A stretch of DNA of 64,000 nt from Mycobacterium sp. D16Q14 (GCA_002013415.1 MAEX01000004.1:1-64000); one strand, 5' to 3'. Counted from the stretch's first letter, positions 54,322 to 63,044 are shown. Numbers and translations are program-made. Notes: a model not told the origin generated them from the letters alone.

Positions 54322-54978
54322 TTACCTCACTCCGAGTCGGGCAAGTAGATCTGCGTCGATGCCGTCGAGCTCGCGGGCGATGGCGGCATGGGCAGCGCGC
54401 CTGCGGGTCGGTGGCATGTGCTCGGAGGCCCCCACTGCGGTACCCAACTCCTCCAGCCGCGCACGGACTGCCGAGGTGAACTTCTTGGTCTCCGCGTCCT
54501 TGGGCGCACGGTCGAGTACGGCTTGGAGGGACTGCTCAGCGCCGGCGATACGGGCCGACAGCTCCGCTCCGAATCCTGAGTACTGACCAAGCTCTGCCAG
54601 CGGTATGCCAAGGCGATCGGCGCGGCGCTGATCCAGCACCCCGCGAACCGCGATGGCCCCTTTGTACAACACCGGCAGGAGCACAGGGGCTAGCAGCCGC
54701 ACCACCGTGAGGGTGCGTTTGATCCGGGTCGGCGAGAGCAGCTTGCCCTCGCGCACCGCCCTGAGCTGGTCCTGGGCGATTTGCCGCTGAGCCTTCAACG
54801 TCGCGAGCTCCGTCTTGCGCGAGTCGCGCCGGGCGGCGGACTCCGAGCGCGCCTGCATGAGCATCCGTCGCCGGTCGTTGCGCGCCGCCAATCTGGCTTC
54901 GAGCTTGGCCTTCGCCTTCAGAGCCCGAGCCTCGGCGCGTTTCGTCGAGCGGCTCTTGCGGCTGGTGAGAAAACCCAT
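54322..54978 (-). CDS. Rv3850-like conserved protein (DUF6474)
   Basis: A 218-residue protein like M. tuberculosis Rv3850. The first 90 residues are very basic and predicted coiled coil (KRAEARALKAKAKLEARLA). The rest contains one hydrophobic stretch (VVRLLAPVLLPVLYKGAIAV) and a helical tail. No enzyme motif is seen. It lies directly before the YcnI and CopC genes and close to hns and espR, as in related species. The role is unknown. Confidence 0.85.
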   Translation of the reverse strand: MGFLTSRKSRSTKRAEARALKAKAKLEARLAARNDRRRMLMQARSESAARRDSRKTELATLKAQRQIAQDQLRAVREGKLLSPTRIKRTLTVVRLLAPVLLPVLYKGAIAVRGVLDQRRADRLGIPLAELGQYSGFGAELSARIAGAEQSLQAVLDRAPKDAETKKFTSAVRARLEELGTAVGASEHMPPTRRRAAHAAIARELDGIDADLLARLGVR

Positions 54979-55225
54979 CCCAGCGGCCTCCGTTCATCGC
55001 GTTGCGAGTGTGGCGCTAACCCTAGCGCGCCGACCCGCGCTGGCCCCGTGCGGATGGGGCCGCGTATTTAGGTGGTCGCGCCGCACGCTGCAAAGGTCCC
55101 CGGCAGTCGCCAGCGAAGTTCTAGAAGTCCCCATTCGGGTGGTATATGGCGAACATAAGGTGAAAGGGCCCACAATTTGCGATAGATATTTGACCTCCGA
55201 GCAAATTCCCGGCATTCTGATCGCC

Positions 55226-56752
55226 GTGGGGCGACATCGAGCAAAGCAGAGTAGGCGGAGCCAGCAGCTGAAGCGTGCTTCGGCGCGCGCTGCTGTGGTG
55301 ACGGTGCTCAGCTCGGGGACGCTCATGGGGGGATTCGGGGTTTTCGCCGTATCGACCCCGGCTGCGGATGCAAAGCCCGGCGGTGGTTCAGGTGGTGACA
55401 GCGACCACGACCATGGCTTGGGTGGCGCGATCCACAAGATCACTGGCGGCCTGCTCGGTGGCGGAGTCGGCGGAGGCGGTGGACCAGGCAGCGGCGGCAC
55501 GCGCAACGCGCCCTCGTCCCCGAGCTTCGGTAAAAGCCTGCACGGCGGCGCTGGATCGGAAGGTGCTGCGGGCGGTAGTAGCAGCGATTCCTCCGCCGGC
55601 GACAAGGACAAAGGCAAAGACAAGGGCCCCGGGGCGAACGTTCCCAAGCCCGGGTCTGCCGGCGCCAATGGCAAATCGTCCGACAATGCGGCGGGCAGCC
55701 ATGATTCGAGCACCAGCACCCCCGGCTCCTCTGGCGGTACGTCCAGCGTGGGGATCGGTGGCGGCCCCGAGATAACCCTTCCGCATTCGGGTGGCGCGGC
55801 GGGTGTTCATACCCCGAACGGCACGGCACCCACTGCTGAAAGCACCAGCGGCACAACAGCTCACACCGAAACGTCACCGACGTTGAAGGGCGCTTTGGGC
55901 TCCGTCGCCGGTGCGATGGCCCCGAAGACGCAGACCGCCACGACGCCTAAGGCCGACACCGCGACCTCTCCGCACAACGCGACCGCACCGGGTGCGACGG
56001 GTACGGCGGACACCCCCGCTTCGGGCTCTGCACCAACAGGACACGAGACGTCGTCCGAGGAACCCAGAGTTCCGGGCGTCACCATCAACATGGGTGGACG
56101 CACCATTGTCATCTGGAAGAAAAAGCCGAGTACGTCGACGCACACGCCAGGTACCGGCGGTGGATCGACGCACGAGGCGGGCGCCGGGGGCGGATCGGCG
56201 CACGAGCATGAATCCGACGACCACGTGATCACGCTGCCCGGGCTTCCTGATATCGGTGGCGCCCCGAACCCGGCCACGCCGTCGTTCGGTGGCGCGGCCG
56301 GCACCCGGACCCCGGGCGGAAACCCCGGTATTCACACCGGGCCCATAGCGCCGCCGACGGTGCTCACGCCCAAGGCTCCCGCAGTCGCGATCGCGGCACC
56401 ACCCGCGCCGCCGGCCATAGCGCCGGTCGTGCCGCCGGCGCCGCCGGTTGTGACCATCAAGCAGGCCGAGGGTGGCCGGGGCGGCGACGCCGTCGTGACC
56501 GCTGGTGGGTCCAAGCAACCCGAGGCCGCCACGAAGCCGATCGAGCAGTTCGTCGCCGCCCAGACCATTGCGCCGCGTACCGGCTACGGCGACTACCTCC
56601 GACTCACGAAGACGTCCGAGATCGCCGCGGTGGCCATTCCGGGTGCCGTGGGTATCGCGATGATGACCTTCGTGGGGGGCGCCATCGGATACCGGCAAGC
56701 CAAGGCCGGGCATACCGTGCGTGCCTCCGCTGCCGCCCGCTTCCTGGAGTAG
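55226..56752 (+). CDS. Large Gly/Ser/Pro/Thr-rich surface protein with C-terminal anchor
   Basis: A protein of about 508 residues from GTG 55226. A basic N-terminus (RHRAKQSRRSQQLKR) and a hydrophobic stretch ending PAADAKP form an export signal. The body is low-complexity: Gly-rich with His-Asp (DSDHDHGLGG), Ser/Asp/Lys, then Thr/Pro/Ala, a short ordered-looking patch (VTINMGGRTIVIWKKKP) and a Pro-Ala run (APPAPPAIAPVVPPAPP). The C-terminus has a hydrophobic segment (IAAVAIPGAVGIAMMTFVGGAIGY) and a short basic end. It should span the cell envelope. No family is recognised, and the ribosome binding site is not evident. Confidence 0.75.
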   Translation: MGRHRAKQSRRSQQLKRASARAAVVTVLSSGTLMGGFGVFAVSTPAADAKPGGGSGGDSDHDHGLGGAIHKITGGLLGGGVGGGGGPGSGGTRNAPSSPSFGKSLHGGAGSEGAAGGSSSDSSAGDKDKGKDKGPGANVPKPGSAGANGKSSDNAAGSHDSSTSTPGSSGGTSSVGIGGGPEITLPHSGGAAGVHTPNGTAPTAESTSGTTAHTETSPTLKGALGSVAGAMAPKTQTATTPKADTATSPHNATAPGATGTADTPASGSAPTGHETSSEEPRVPGVTINMGGRTIVIWKKKPSTSTHTPGTGGGSTHEAGAGGGSAHEHESDDHVITLPGLPDIGGAPNPATPSFGGAAGTRTPGGNPGIHTGPIAPPTVLTPKAPAVAIAAPPAPPAIAPVVPPAPPVVTIKQAEGGRGGDAVVTAGGSKQPEAATKPIEQFVAAQTIAPRTGYGDYLRLTKTSEIAAVAIPGAVGIAMMTFVGGAIGYRQAKAGHTVRASAAARFLE

Positions 56753-56818
56753 GGGAGAATCGATACAGCACCCCGAAAGGGGGCTGTTCGGGAAGGCACG
56801 TGTTGAGGGGAGACGCAC

Positions 56819-57310
56819 ATGGGCGCAGGCCGTCGTGTGACCGACGCCGTCAACGCTGTGCTGGATCTGGCCCCGCGCAAGGGCGAGGTGACGCTGACCG
56901 CACTCGTGGAGGCCGTCGGTCGCGATCGGGACCGGTCGATCGAGATCATCTCGGCTGATCTACCGCCCGGGGTGTGCGGTCAATGGCGCCAGTACGAGAA
57001 CGAAGACATCTTCATCATCCAGCGCGGCCTGCCCACCTGGGATCGCACGCTCGCCCATGAACTTGGGCATGTGGTGCTGCGGCATGAGGGCATCTCGGTG
57101 GCTGAAATGGCTAGGGACGAAGCAGAATTTGCCAGCGACGACCTCATCGCATACATGCTGTCCCAGCGCACCGGATGCATGGGTGCGGCCGGGATGGAGG
57201 CCGAACAAGAAGCCGAGGACTTCGCGGCGTTGTTGCTCTACCGGCTTGGCCGGCTGCCCTCAGACCGCGCTTCCATTGTTCAGGTGAGGCTCGGGGAGGC
57301 CTTTGGGTGA
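56819..57310 (+). CDS. ImmA/IrrE-family metallopeptidase
   Basis: A 163-residue protein with the zinc-peptidase motif H80-E-L-G-H84 (TLAHELGHVVLRHE) and a likely third ligand Glu in the next helix. ImmA/IrrE enzymes cleave or inactivate repressor proteins, often XRE type, to trigger a response. GGGGAG is close upstream of ATG 56819. Its stop overlaps the start of the following membrane-protein gene, and the nearest XRE-type protein is the EspR homologue that faces the pair. Whether EspR is a target is unknown. Confidence 0.88.
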   Translation: MGAGRRVTDAVNAVLDLAPRKGEVTLTALVEAVGRDRDRSIEIISADLPPGVCGQWRQYENEDIFIIQRGLPTWDRTLAHELGHVVLRHEGISVAEMARDEAEFASDDLIAYMLSQRTGCMGAAGMEAEQEAEDFAALLLYRLGRLPSDRASIVQVRLGEAFG

Positions 57311-58422
57311 TCGCCTGGGTGATTGCCGGGCTGCTGGGTATGGCGACGGGTTTGCGCATCGGGTGGGTGCTCGTCCACAAACAATCCCCGGTGAGCACCG
57401 GAATGATCGTTGCGCTGGGGAGCCTGGCGCTGGTGTCGGCGCTGAACTGGGAGCCGCTGACAATTCTTGTGGACAGTTCGCTGGGCTGGCCCAATATCTC
57501 GGTGGCGGTAAGCCAGGCCGCGCTGACGGCCTGCGCGGCGGGCAGCTGCGTGATGATCACCAGCATGTCCGCCAGCCGCACCGCGGCGGCCAACAGGCGA
57601 TGGGCGCGCTGGCAGTACCTGGCCGCGGCCGTGATCGCCGGCGCCAGCCTTGCCGTCTTCTTTTCCCGTGGTCCGCAGCCCGAGATGACGCCCCGCGAGT
57701 TTCTCAAGCACGATCTGGGTGGATTCGCCTCTGGCACAGCCTGGCTCATCCCGATGCTGTACATCGCCGTTGCCCTGTCGGTGGTGCTGTGGGCGGGGAT
57801 GGCCTATTCGAATCGCAGCCGTCGGGGTCGCGCCTTGTTCCTTTTCACCGTCGGGATCAGCCTGCTGGTACTGGCCGTCTTGGTGGTGGCCGGTGTCGCC
57901 GTGGCCAATTCGGAGTACGTGACGATCGGGACCGCGGCGACGTTGATAGGTTGTGCAATGGCGATGGTGGCGGTGGGATCGCTATTGCCGACCTTCGAGA
58001 CGTGGCTGGTCGCTCGACGCGAGATGTTCGTATTGGCTCCGTTGTACAACGACATCAAGAAGCGTCAGCCGGACGCGGCCATCGGAGTGCGTCCGCGTGG
58101 ACCGCTGGCGTTCCAGGTGGCAGACCGCATGGCCTACATCTCCGATGCGCTCTTCCTGGAGGCGATGCACGCCCAGGGGCTAGACCCCGAATCGGAGGGC
58201 GAGGGCGATATCGAGCTCGGAGCAGAACCGGTGAGACTCGACGTACCACCGGACGCGCAGGCCCACGCGGTGGTGAAATGGATTCTTACCGAAGGTGATC
58301 CGAAAGAAAACTTCCCGGGCCCGGAATGGCTACACCAGCCTGACGGATACTCCGATCGCGAATGGATTCTCGCGATCGCCACTGAGTACCGCAGGCTGGT
58401 GCGTGCCGAACGTCGTTCTTAA
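57307..58422 (+). CDS. Multi-pass membrane protein coupled to the ImmA/IrrE peptidase
   Basis: A protein of about 371 residues from GTG 57307 (GTGA overlap with the peptidase stop). Seven or so hydrophobic segments fill residues 1-230, followed by a soluble cytoplasmic domain of about 140 residues (VLAPLYNDIKKRQPDAAIG, VADRMAYISDALF, WLHQPDGYSDREWILAIATEY). The architecture is like the actinobacterial DUF6545 proteins that occur next to ImmA/IrrE and XRE genes. It could sense an envelope signal and control the peptidase. M. tuberculosis has a different membrane protein, Rv3848, near this spot. Confidence 0.8.
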   Translation: MIAWVIAGLLGMATGLRIGWVLVHKQSPVSTGMIVALGSLALVSALNWEPLTILVDSSLGWPNISVAVSQAALTACAAGSCVMITSMSASRTAAANRRWARWQYLAAAVIAGASLAVFFSRGPQPEMTPREFLKHDLGGFASGTAWLIPMLYIAVALSVVLWAGMAYSNRSRRGRALFLFTVGISLLVLAVLVVAGVAVANSEYVTIGTAATLIGCAMAMVAVGSLLPTFETWLVARREMFVLAPLYNDIKKRQPDAAIGVRPRGPLAFQVADRMAYISDALFLEAMHAQGLDPESEGEGDIELGAEPVRLDVPPDAQAHAVVKWILTEGDPKENFPGPEWLHQPDGYSDREWILAIATEYRRLVRAERRS

Positions 58423-58482
58423 GTTGTACATCGCCGTCCCTCCGTGCGTACGCCGCCAGCTCGATGAGCGGTGAACGCCAAA

Positions 58483-58514
58483 CTGACCGGTCCTTCCCCG
58501 AGTGGACCGGTCAG
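58483..58514. terminator. Perfect hairpin between converging genes
   Basis: Arms CTGACCGGTCC (58483-58493) and GGACCGGTCAG (58504-58514) pair perfectly around a 10-base loop. It lies between the stop of the membrane protein (58422) and that of espR (58527), and should end both transcripts. Confidence 0.85.
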
Positions 58515-58526
58515 GCGAGAAGCGGA

Positions 58527-58925
58527 CTAGCTGTCGAGACCTTCTTGGCGACGGTATTCGTCGACGGCCTGCGTGATGCGGTCCTGTGCCTCGACAGACA
58601 GCCCCACGGTGCGGGCCGCGATTCGACGGACACCCTCATCGCGCATGTTGGCGAGCCAGGTCAGTTCCTGGTCGAGCTTCTCGTAGTACTCATCGTCGGT
58701 GAAGTACGCCGGCTTGATCCGGAAGAAGTTCGCGAGCGCCTTCATGGTCGCCGACGAAGGGTTGGTGCGGTTACCTGATCGCAGCTGCGACAGGTACGGC
58801 GCGGACATCGTGATGCCCTCGGAACGCAGGGCCGCGATCACCTCGGCAGAGGTGTGGGGGCCGCGCCCGGGCGGGTACACGGTGTCGAACAACCGATTCA
58901 AACGTGCGGTGAACGTGGTGCTCAT
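58527..58925 (-). CDS. espR: EspR-type nucleoid-associated regulator
   Basis: A 132-residue protein, the same length as M. tuberculosis EspR (Rv3849) and nearly identical in its DNA-binding half: FDTVYPPGRGPHTSAEVIAAL, ITMSAPYLSQLRSGNRTNPS and FFRIKPAYFTDDEYYEKLD (each read in part). EspR binds as paired dimers across the genome, and in M. tuberculosis it activates espACD for ESX-1 secretion. Without ESX-1 genes in view, here it is more likely a general nucleoid-associated regulator. It is preceded by a long AT-richer stretch, which may hold its own binding sites. Confidence 0.95.
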   Translation of the reverse strand: MSTTFTARLNRLFDTVYPPGRGPHTSAEVIAALRSEGITMSAPYLSQLRSGNRTNPSSATMKALANFFRIKPAYFTDDEYYEKLDQELTWLANMRDEGVRRIAARTVGLSVEAQDRITQAVDEYRRQEGLDS

Positions 58926-60284
58926 CGAGCCTTACCTCCACAAACAGATAAAGTTGCTAATTCGGGGGACGTATTTGCTGCCTATCGTAACCTTAGTTTT
59001 GCCTGCAGCCAAGCGCAACCATCAAGTTCGCCGCGGATGGACATGATGTTCGGTAATCCAAACCTGCTAGCTCAGGCACATTCGTGCAGCGTCCAATATT
59101 CGGGACGATCTGGGAATCTTCGTTCTCAGGCAAATGATTGATGAATCCCCAGGGCGATGGCTCGGAGACTCCGGTGTGGGCCGTGCGGAGAGGTCGCATT
59201 CGTTTCCTAAGTCGGCCGGGCACAGTGTCTGGCTGTATAACCTGCTGAGTTGCTACTGGCACCGGCACCGCGTCTTCTCCGCGCACGCCGCGCTGACCTG
59301 GCACGATGTCATGTCCGTGACGATAACTGCAGCTAGCGATTATGGCGGGAATCGCCGCGCATAGGTAACGTTTTAATAGTGGAACGTTGACGGCAAGCGT
59401 GCCCGTCAGCAGGGCATCCCCTCTGACCAGCGGTAAATCCATGGCGGTGAGCTGTGAGCAAGATCACAGCAACTATGGGAGCGTGTGGTCTGCCACCGCC
59501 GTCCAACGCCCCGTCAGAGCCGCCGAAGACCCTCCCAAACCGAGATCGCGACGGGTGTCGCGGTCACGTCCTGGAGCAGATGTGACGGAAGTGACCGGTG
59601 CGGCTGGGTCCCGCGGGGAACGTGCCCGTTTCAGCGCACACCGTGCCTGTCGGAGAGCCCAGCAGCGCGTGGTTCCACCGATGGTCGCTGGCGGGGCGGC
59701 GGCGGTCGGCATTGTCGTGTCACCGAGCTCGGCCTAAATTTTGAGGAAATGATCGCCAGGGAGGGGAAACGAGTCGTGCGGGCGGTCGCTGGTTTAGGGC
59801 GGTGGTTTGCGTTGTTCGTGCACCGAATCCAACTCCCGGAGCCGGGGAATGCCAAACCTGCTCGGAGGGCGATGGGGCCGTTTGAGGAGTATGGCCCCGG
59901 GGGGCGTGTTCGACGGCGACGGAGGGACCGTGAACTGGGGCCGGCATGGGTCGGACGCCCGCCCGCGCGATCGATCAATGCCAGCGCAGTTCAGGCCGCA
60001 TTGTCATCAGTGTGGGAATGGTTGCCGAGCTCGCCCAGGAATGCCGTGTTGTCACTGGCGGCGGCTGACGGATCGTGCTCGGGGCGGTTGTCGAGGCCTC
60101 GCGCACCGAACGTAACCGGTTCGCCGAATGGCTGTTTGGCGCGAGTAATGGTGATCGCGACTTTGGGGATGCCTACTCTCGGCCCGCATCGTGGGCACGG
60201 CGGTGCCGGATCGAAAACCTAAGCAGAAGAACGGGTATGCGGCGCCATGGCCGGTAGTGGTGGAAGTCGAGTCGACGAATTCCT
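58926..60284. other. 1.36-kb region without a convincing gene
   Basis: Between espR and the Rv3847-like gene I find no reading frame with normal mycobacterial codon use, a ribosome binding site and a recognisable family. The first 150 bases are AT-richer and should contain the espR promoter (TATCGTAACCTTAG region near 58983). A perfect CRP-type site lies at 59453-59468. Longer open frames (59485-60222 plus, 58993-59442 minus) have low-complexity Arg/Pro products. The stretch may hold small RNAs, the control region of espR, or decayed genes. Confidence 0.55.
59453..59468. promoter_or_regulatory. CRP-type binding site
   Basis: TGTGA-N6-TCACA matches the canonical CRP motif without mismatch, and the flanking G-C and G-C extend the arms to seven bases (59451-59457 and 59464-59470). 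Mycobacterial CRP (Rv3676 type) uses this consensus. No gene begins within 250 bases on the plus side, so the target may be an RNA not yet annotated, or espR far to the left. Confidence 0.6.
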
Positions 60285-60818
60285 TTACGCGGCAAGCAAC
60301 ATGGCCAACACGGCCGTGTCGGGATCGCTGATGGGATCGATGCCTACCCGACTCACCACCGATGTCACCGTGCCGTCTGACTCGGCCTCAACCCATGCGG
60401 CTCGATGCTCTAGCCCCAGGTGTGGCAATCCGGGAAGAAGCAGGCAACCCGAGGCTGCACCAAGGCATTCCGGCAGTGTGGGGTTGGTCTCGGATGGCGG
60501 ATGGAGCATAAGCAACGCCGGTGGTTGATGTTCTGCAAAATGCCCGGGCGCGACCGCCGACTCCCCGAGCACCGTGCCTTCGGCGACGACCAAACCGACC
60601 ATGCCGGGCGCGGGATCGTCAGGCAGGTCCTCGCGGGCGCCAAAAATCGTTGTGGTGGAAAGTAATCCGGGCAGTGTGGCGATGCGCACTGTCACAATCA
60701 GCAGCTGCATCCATTCCTTGGTGGAATCGGGCCAGCGGCCGCACACCACGAACCCCCTGAGCGATCCGCCCGCGTGGAAGGGCGCGATCTCGATCGGCTG
60801 ATCGGAACTAGTTGTCAT
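60285..60818 (-). CDS. Rv3847-like conserved protein
   Basis: A 177-residue protein from ATG 60818, between sodA and the espR region. This matches the place and, as I recall, the length of M. tuberculosis Rv3847. It has no export signal or membrane helix. Visible features are APFHAGGSLRGFVVCGRWPDS, HPPSETNPTLPECL and an acidic, hydrophobic end. It is probably a cytoplasmic protein of unknown role. A longer frame to 60908 adds 30 residues but looks non-coding. Confidence 0.75.
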   Translation of the reverse strand: MTTSSDQPIEIAPFHAGGSLRGFVVCGRWPDSTKEWMQLLIVTVRIATLPGLLSTTTIFGAREDLPDDPAPGMVGLVVAEGTVLGESAVAPGHFAEHQPPALLMLHPPSETNPTLPECLGAASGCLLLPGLPHLGLEHRAAWVEAESDGTVTSVVSRVGIDPISDPDTAVLAMLLAA

Positions 60819-60934
60819 ATCTGTCACGCTCGCAATCACTCTGACACCACATCCACGCTGCGCGACGCTGCTTATTCCAGAATTACCATGCGCGGAGTCG
60901 CCCCGCAATTGCTAGCGGACACGCCGATAACACA

Positions 60935-60971
60935 CTTGGGCCCCGGATTCGTAACAAACCCGGGGCCCAAG
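60935..60971. terminator. sodA terminator hairpin
   Basis: Arms CTTGGGCCCCGG (60935-60946) and CCGGGGCCCAAG (60960-60971) pair perfectly around a 13-base AT-rich loop, 13 bases beyond the sodA stop on the minus strand. It is very stable and lacks a U-tract. Confidence 0.88.
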
Positions 60972-60984
60972 CGAAACAGCGAGA

Positions 60985-61608
60985 TCAGCCGAAGATAAGG
61001 CCCGATGTCTTCGTGGTGGCCGCGGTGTAGCGGTCCTGCACGTCGGCCCAGTTGACGACGTTCCAGAACGCCTTGACGTAGTCCGCCTTGACGTTCTTGT
61101 ACTGCAGGTAGAAGGCGTGCTCCCACATGTCGACCTGGAGCAGCGGGATGATGCCCAGCGGGACGTTGGCCTGCTGGTCGTACAGCTGGAAGGTCAGCAG
61201 CTTCTGCCCCAGGCTGTCGTAGCCGAGCACTGCCCAACCTGAGCCCTGCAGACCGTTGGCCGCCGCAGTGAACTGCGCCTGGAACTTGTCGAACGAGCCG
61301 AACTGGTCGTCGATAGCGGCGGCCAGATCGCCGGTGGGCTTGTCGCCACCGTTGGGCGACAGGTTCTTCCACCAGATCGAGTGGTTCACGTGACCACCGA
61401 GGTGGAAGGCCAGGTTCTTCTCATTGAGGAAGATCGCGGCGTGGTCCCCCGTCTCGCGGGCCTCTTCCAACTTGGCGACAGCGGAATTGACGCCCGCCAC
61501 ATAGGCCGCGTGGTGCTTACTGTGGTGCAGCTCGTTGATCTGTCCCGAGATGTGGGGCTCCAGAGCTCCGTAGTCGTAGTCCAAATCGGGCAGTGTGTAC
61601 TCAGCCAC
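60985..61608 (-). CDS. sodA: Superoxide dismutase (predicted manganese form)
   Basis: A 207-residue enzyme that turns superoxide into hydrogen peroxide and oxygen, starting at GTG 61608 as in M. tuberculosis (VAEYTLPDL), with AAAGGA before it. Metal ligands are in [23 protein letters not shown] and [10 protein letters not shown]. At the position that is His145 in the iron enzyme of M. tuberculosis the sequence reads YDQQAN, with Gln, as in manganese-using non-tuberculous species; changing that residue is known to shift metal use. There is no signal peptide; in mycobacteria export depends on SecA2. The terminator follows at 60935-60971. Confidence 0.96.
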   Translation of the reverse strand: MAEYTLPDLDYDYGALEPHISGQINELHHSKHHAAYVAGVNSAVAKLEEARETGDHAAIFLNEKNLAFHLGGHVNHSIWWKNLSPNGGDKPTGDLAAAIDDQFGSFDKFQAQFTAAANGLQGSGWAVLGYDSLGQKLLTFQLYDQQANVPLGIIPLLQVDMWEHAFYLQYKNVKADYVKAFWNVVNWADVQDRYTAATTKTSGLIFG

Positions 61609-61805
61609 GAGATTCCTTTCGGCTTGCTTCGTATCCGCGTGTGTGCAGATCCATTCCATGAGAAGACACGGCCAAACCGGATGCACCGGATGCGCCGGCC
61701 TACCGATTCAACCCTGCTCTATTGCGCAACGCGTAGCAAGGACGCATGCATCCTTATTTGGTCACCCAATGTTGGCCGGACGAAGCGGATCGCCGAGACT
61801 CCCGG

Positions 61806-61961
61806 CTAGATCAGGATGAGAAACGCGAGGCCGGCGGCGAGGATGAGCGCGATGACAAGCGCTCGGAAGGCCGCGACGCGGTAGGAGGTGTTGTAGCAGC
61901 GTGGGGTCAACTGCCAGCCGGAAGTGGACATCGACTCGTGCCCTGCCCACTGTGCCGTCAT
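61806..61961 (-). CDS. Small single-pass membrane protein (51 residues)
   Basis: A short frame from ATG 61961 with an excellent AGGAGGG ribosome binding site six bases before the start. Residues 1-29 are polar with one Cys, and 30-50 form one hydrophobic helix (FRALVIALILAAGLAFLILI). The protein would sit in the membrane with its N-terminus inside or outside. No family is recognised. It lies upstream of sodA on the same strand, 197 bases from its start, and may have an independent promoter. Confidence 0.7.
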   Translation of the reverse strand: MTAQWAGHESMSTSGWQLTPRCYNTSYRVAAFRALVIALILAAGLAFLILI

Positions 61962-62137
61962 CGCCGCCCTCCTGTCACCCTGCGCAAGTACCGTCACGGT
62001 GAGATGAGTCACAGCATCTCGCGTGTGACGGTTATCATAGCTCCAAATCGCGATGCGCGAAAATTCACCCTGTGTGTACCTGGAAACCCCAGCTAGACCA
62101 GCAAATTGGTGGAGTGCTGCGGCGTACCATCAGCGGC

Positions 62138-62884
62138 ATGGCTTCTTGGGTAAATAACGTTCGCGATCAGATCTTGGGGCGACTCGAAGGCGGGCTCGCA
62201 CCGGGAAAGTCGGCAATCGTCGGGGAGGGTGCCGCGCTGCCCGGGCGTACCACCCCGATTCGGATATCCGGCACGCACTTCGTCAACGGTCACGCAACCG
62301 TGCCGCCCTTCCCGGAGGGGCTCGACACCGCGGTGTTTGGCGAGGGGTGCTTCTGGGGCGCTGAACGGGGCTTCTGGAAGGTTAACGGTGTCTATTCCAC
62401 CGCCGTTGGATACGCCGGGGGCTACACGCCCAATCCGACCTATGAAGAGGTGTGCTCTGGGCAGACCGGGCACGCGGAGGTCGTGCTGGTGGTGTTCGAT
62501 CCTCGTGAGGTGACCTACGGGCAGCTTCTGGTGCAGTTCTGGGAGAGCCACGATCCCACTCAGGGCATGCGGCAGGGCAACGATCGCGGCAGCCAATACC
62601 GCTCGGCCATCTATGCGACGAGTGAGAGTCAGGCGACGCAGGCCGCCGAGAGCGCCACACGGTACGGGTCCGCACTTGCTGACGCCGGATACGGAGCGGT
62701 CACCACGGAGATAGCTCCGTTGGACGGGCCGATCGATCATGCGTCGCGGCGCTTCTACTACGCCGAGGAGTATCACCAGCAGTACCTGGCCAAGAACCCA
62801 AACGGATACTGCGGACTCGGCGGGACATCGGTTTCCTGCCCTATCGGACTGGATGTGCCACCCGGCGATCCAGCACAGGCGTGA
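62138..62884 (+). CDS. msrA: Peptide methionine sulfoxide reductase MsrA
   Basis: A 248-residue MsrA that repairs oxidised methionine (S form) in proteins. The catalytic Cys is in [13 protein letters not shown]. Other marks are [45 protein letters not shown] and the C-terminal Cys of the recycling loop (NGYCGLGG). About 60 extra residues precede the core. ATG 62138 ([12 protein letters not shown]) is chosen over 62072, which lies in a region with no similarity. It is near sodA, so the two form an oxidative-defence neighbourhood, but they are divergent. Confidence 0.92.
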   Translation: MASWVNNVRDQILGRLEGGLAPGKSAIVGEGAALPGRTTPIRISGTHFVNGHATVPPFPEGLDTAVFGEGCFWGAERGFWKVNGVYSTAVGYAGGYTPNPTYEEVCSGQTGHAEVVLVVFDPREVTYGQLLVQFWESHDPTQGMRQGNDRGSQYRSAIYATSESQATQAAESATRYGSALADAGYGAVTTEIAPLDGPIDHASRRFYYAEEYHQQYLAKNPNGYCGLGGTSVSCPIGLDVPPGDPAQA

Positions 62885-63007
62885 GCTATCCCACGGCGGT
62901 GACTATGAATTCGCTAACTATGCGCAGGCAGTGCTACGGTTCCCCGTCGCCAGCCCTGCTGAGCGCCTCTACGAAGTCCTGGCCAGCGCAAATACAAATG
63001 AGCAGCC

Positions 63008-63044
63008 TGTGGTTTGTGGATCAACCTGTGGATACTGTGGATAA
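63008..63044. promoter_or_regulatory. Cluster of DnaA-box-like repeats
   Basis: The plus strand has TGTGGATCA (63015-63023), TGTGGATAC (63027-63035) and TGTGGATAA (63036-63044), with a weaker TGTGGTTTG at 63008. TGTGGATAA is the exact complement of the canonical DnaA box TTATCCACA, and the other two differ by one or two bases. All point the same way. They lie between msrA and the rhodanese gene, in a stretch without any other gene (62885-63128). Confidence 0.6.

Noticed and set aside
58993-59442. Minus-strand open frame of 149 codons upstream of espR
   Set aside because: No ribosome binding site and no domain; it overlaps the probable espR promoter region.
59485-60222. Plus-strand open frame of 245 codons in the gene-poor region
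   Set aside because: Arg/Pro/Ser-rich with irregular codon use and no family marks. Short pieces look gene-like, but no full domain emerges.
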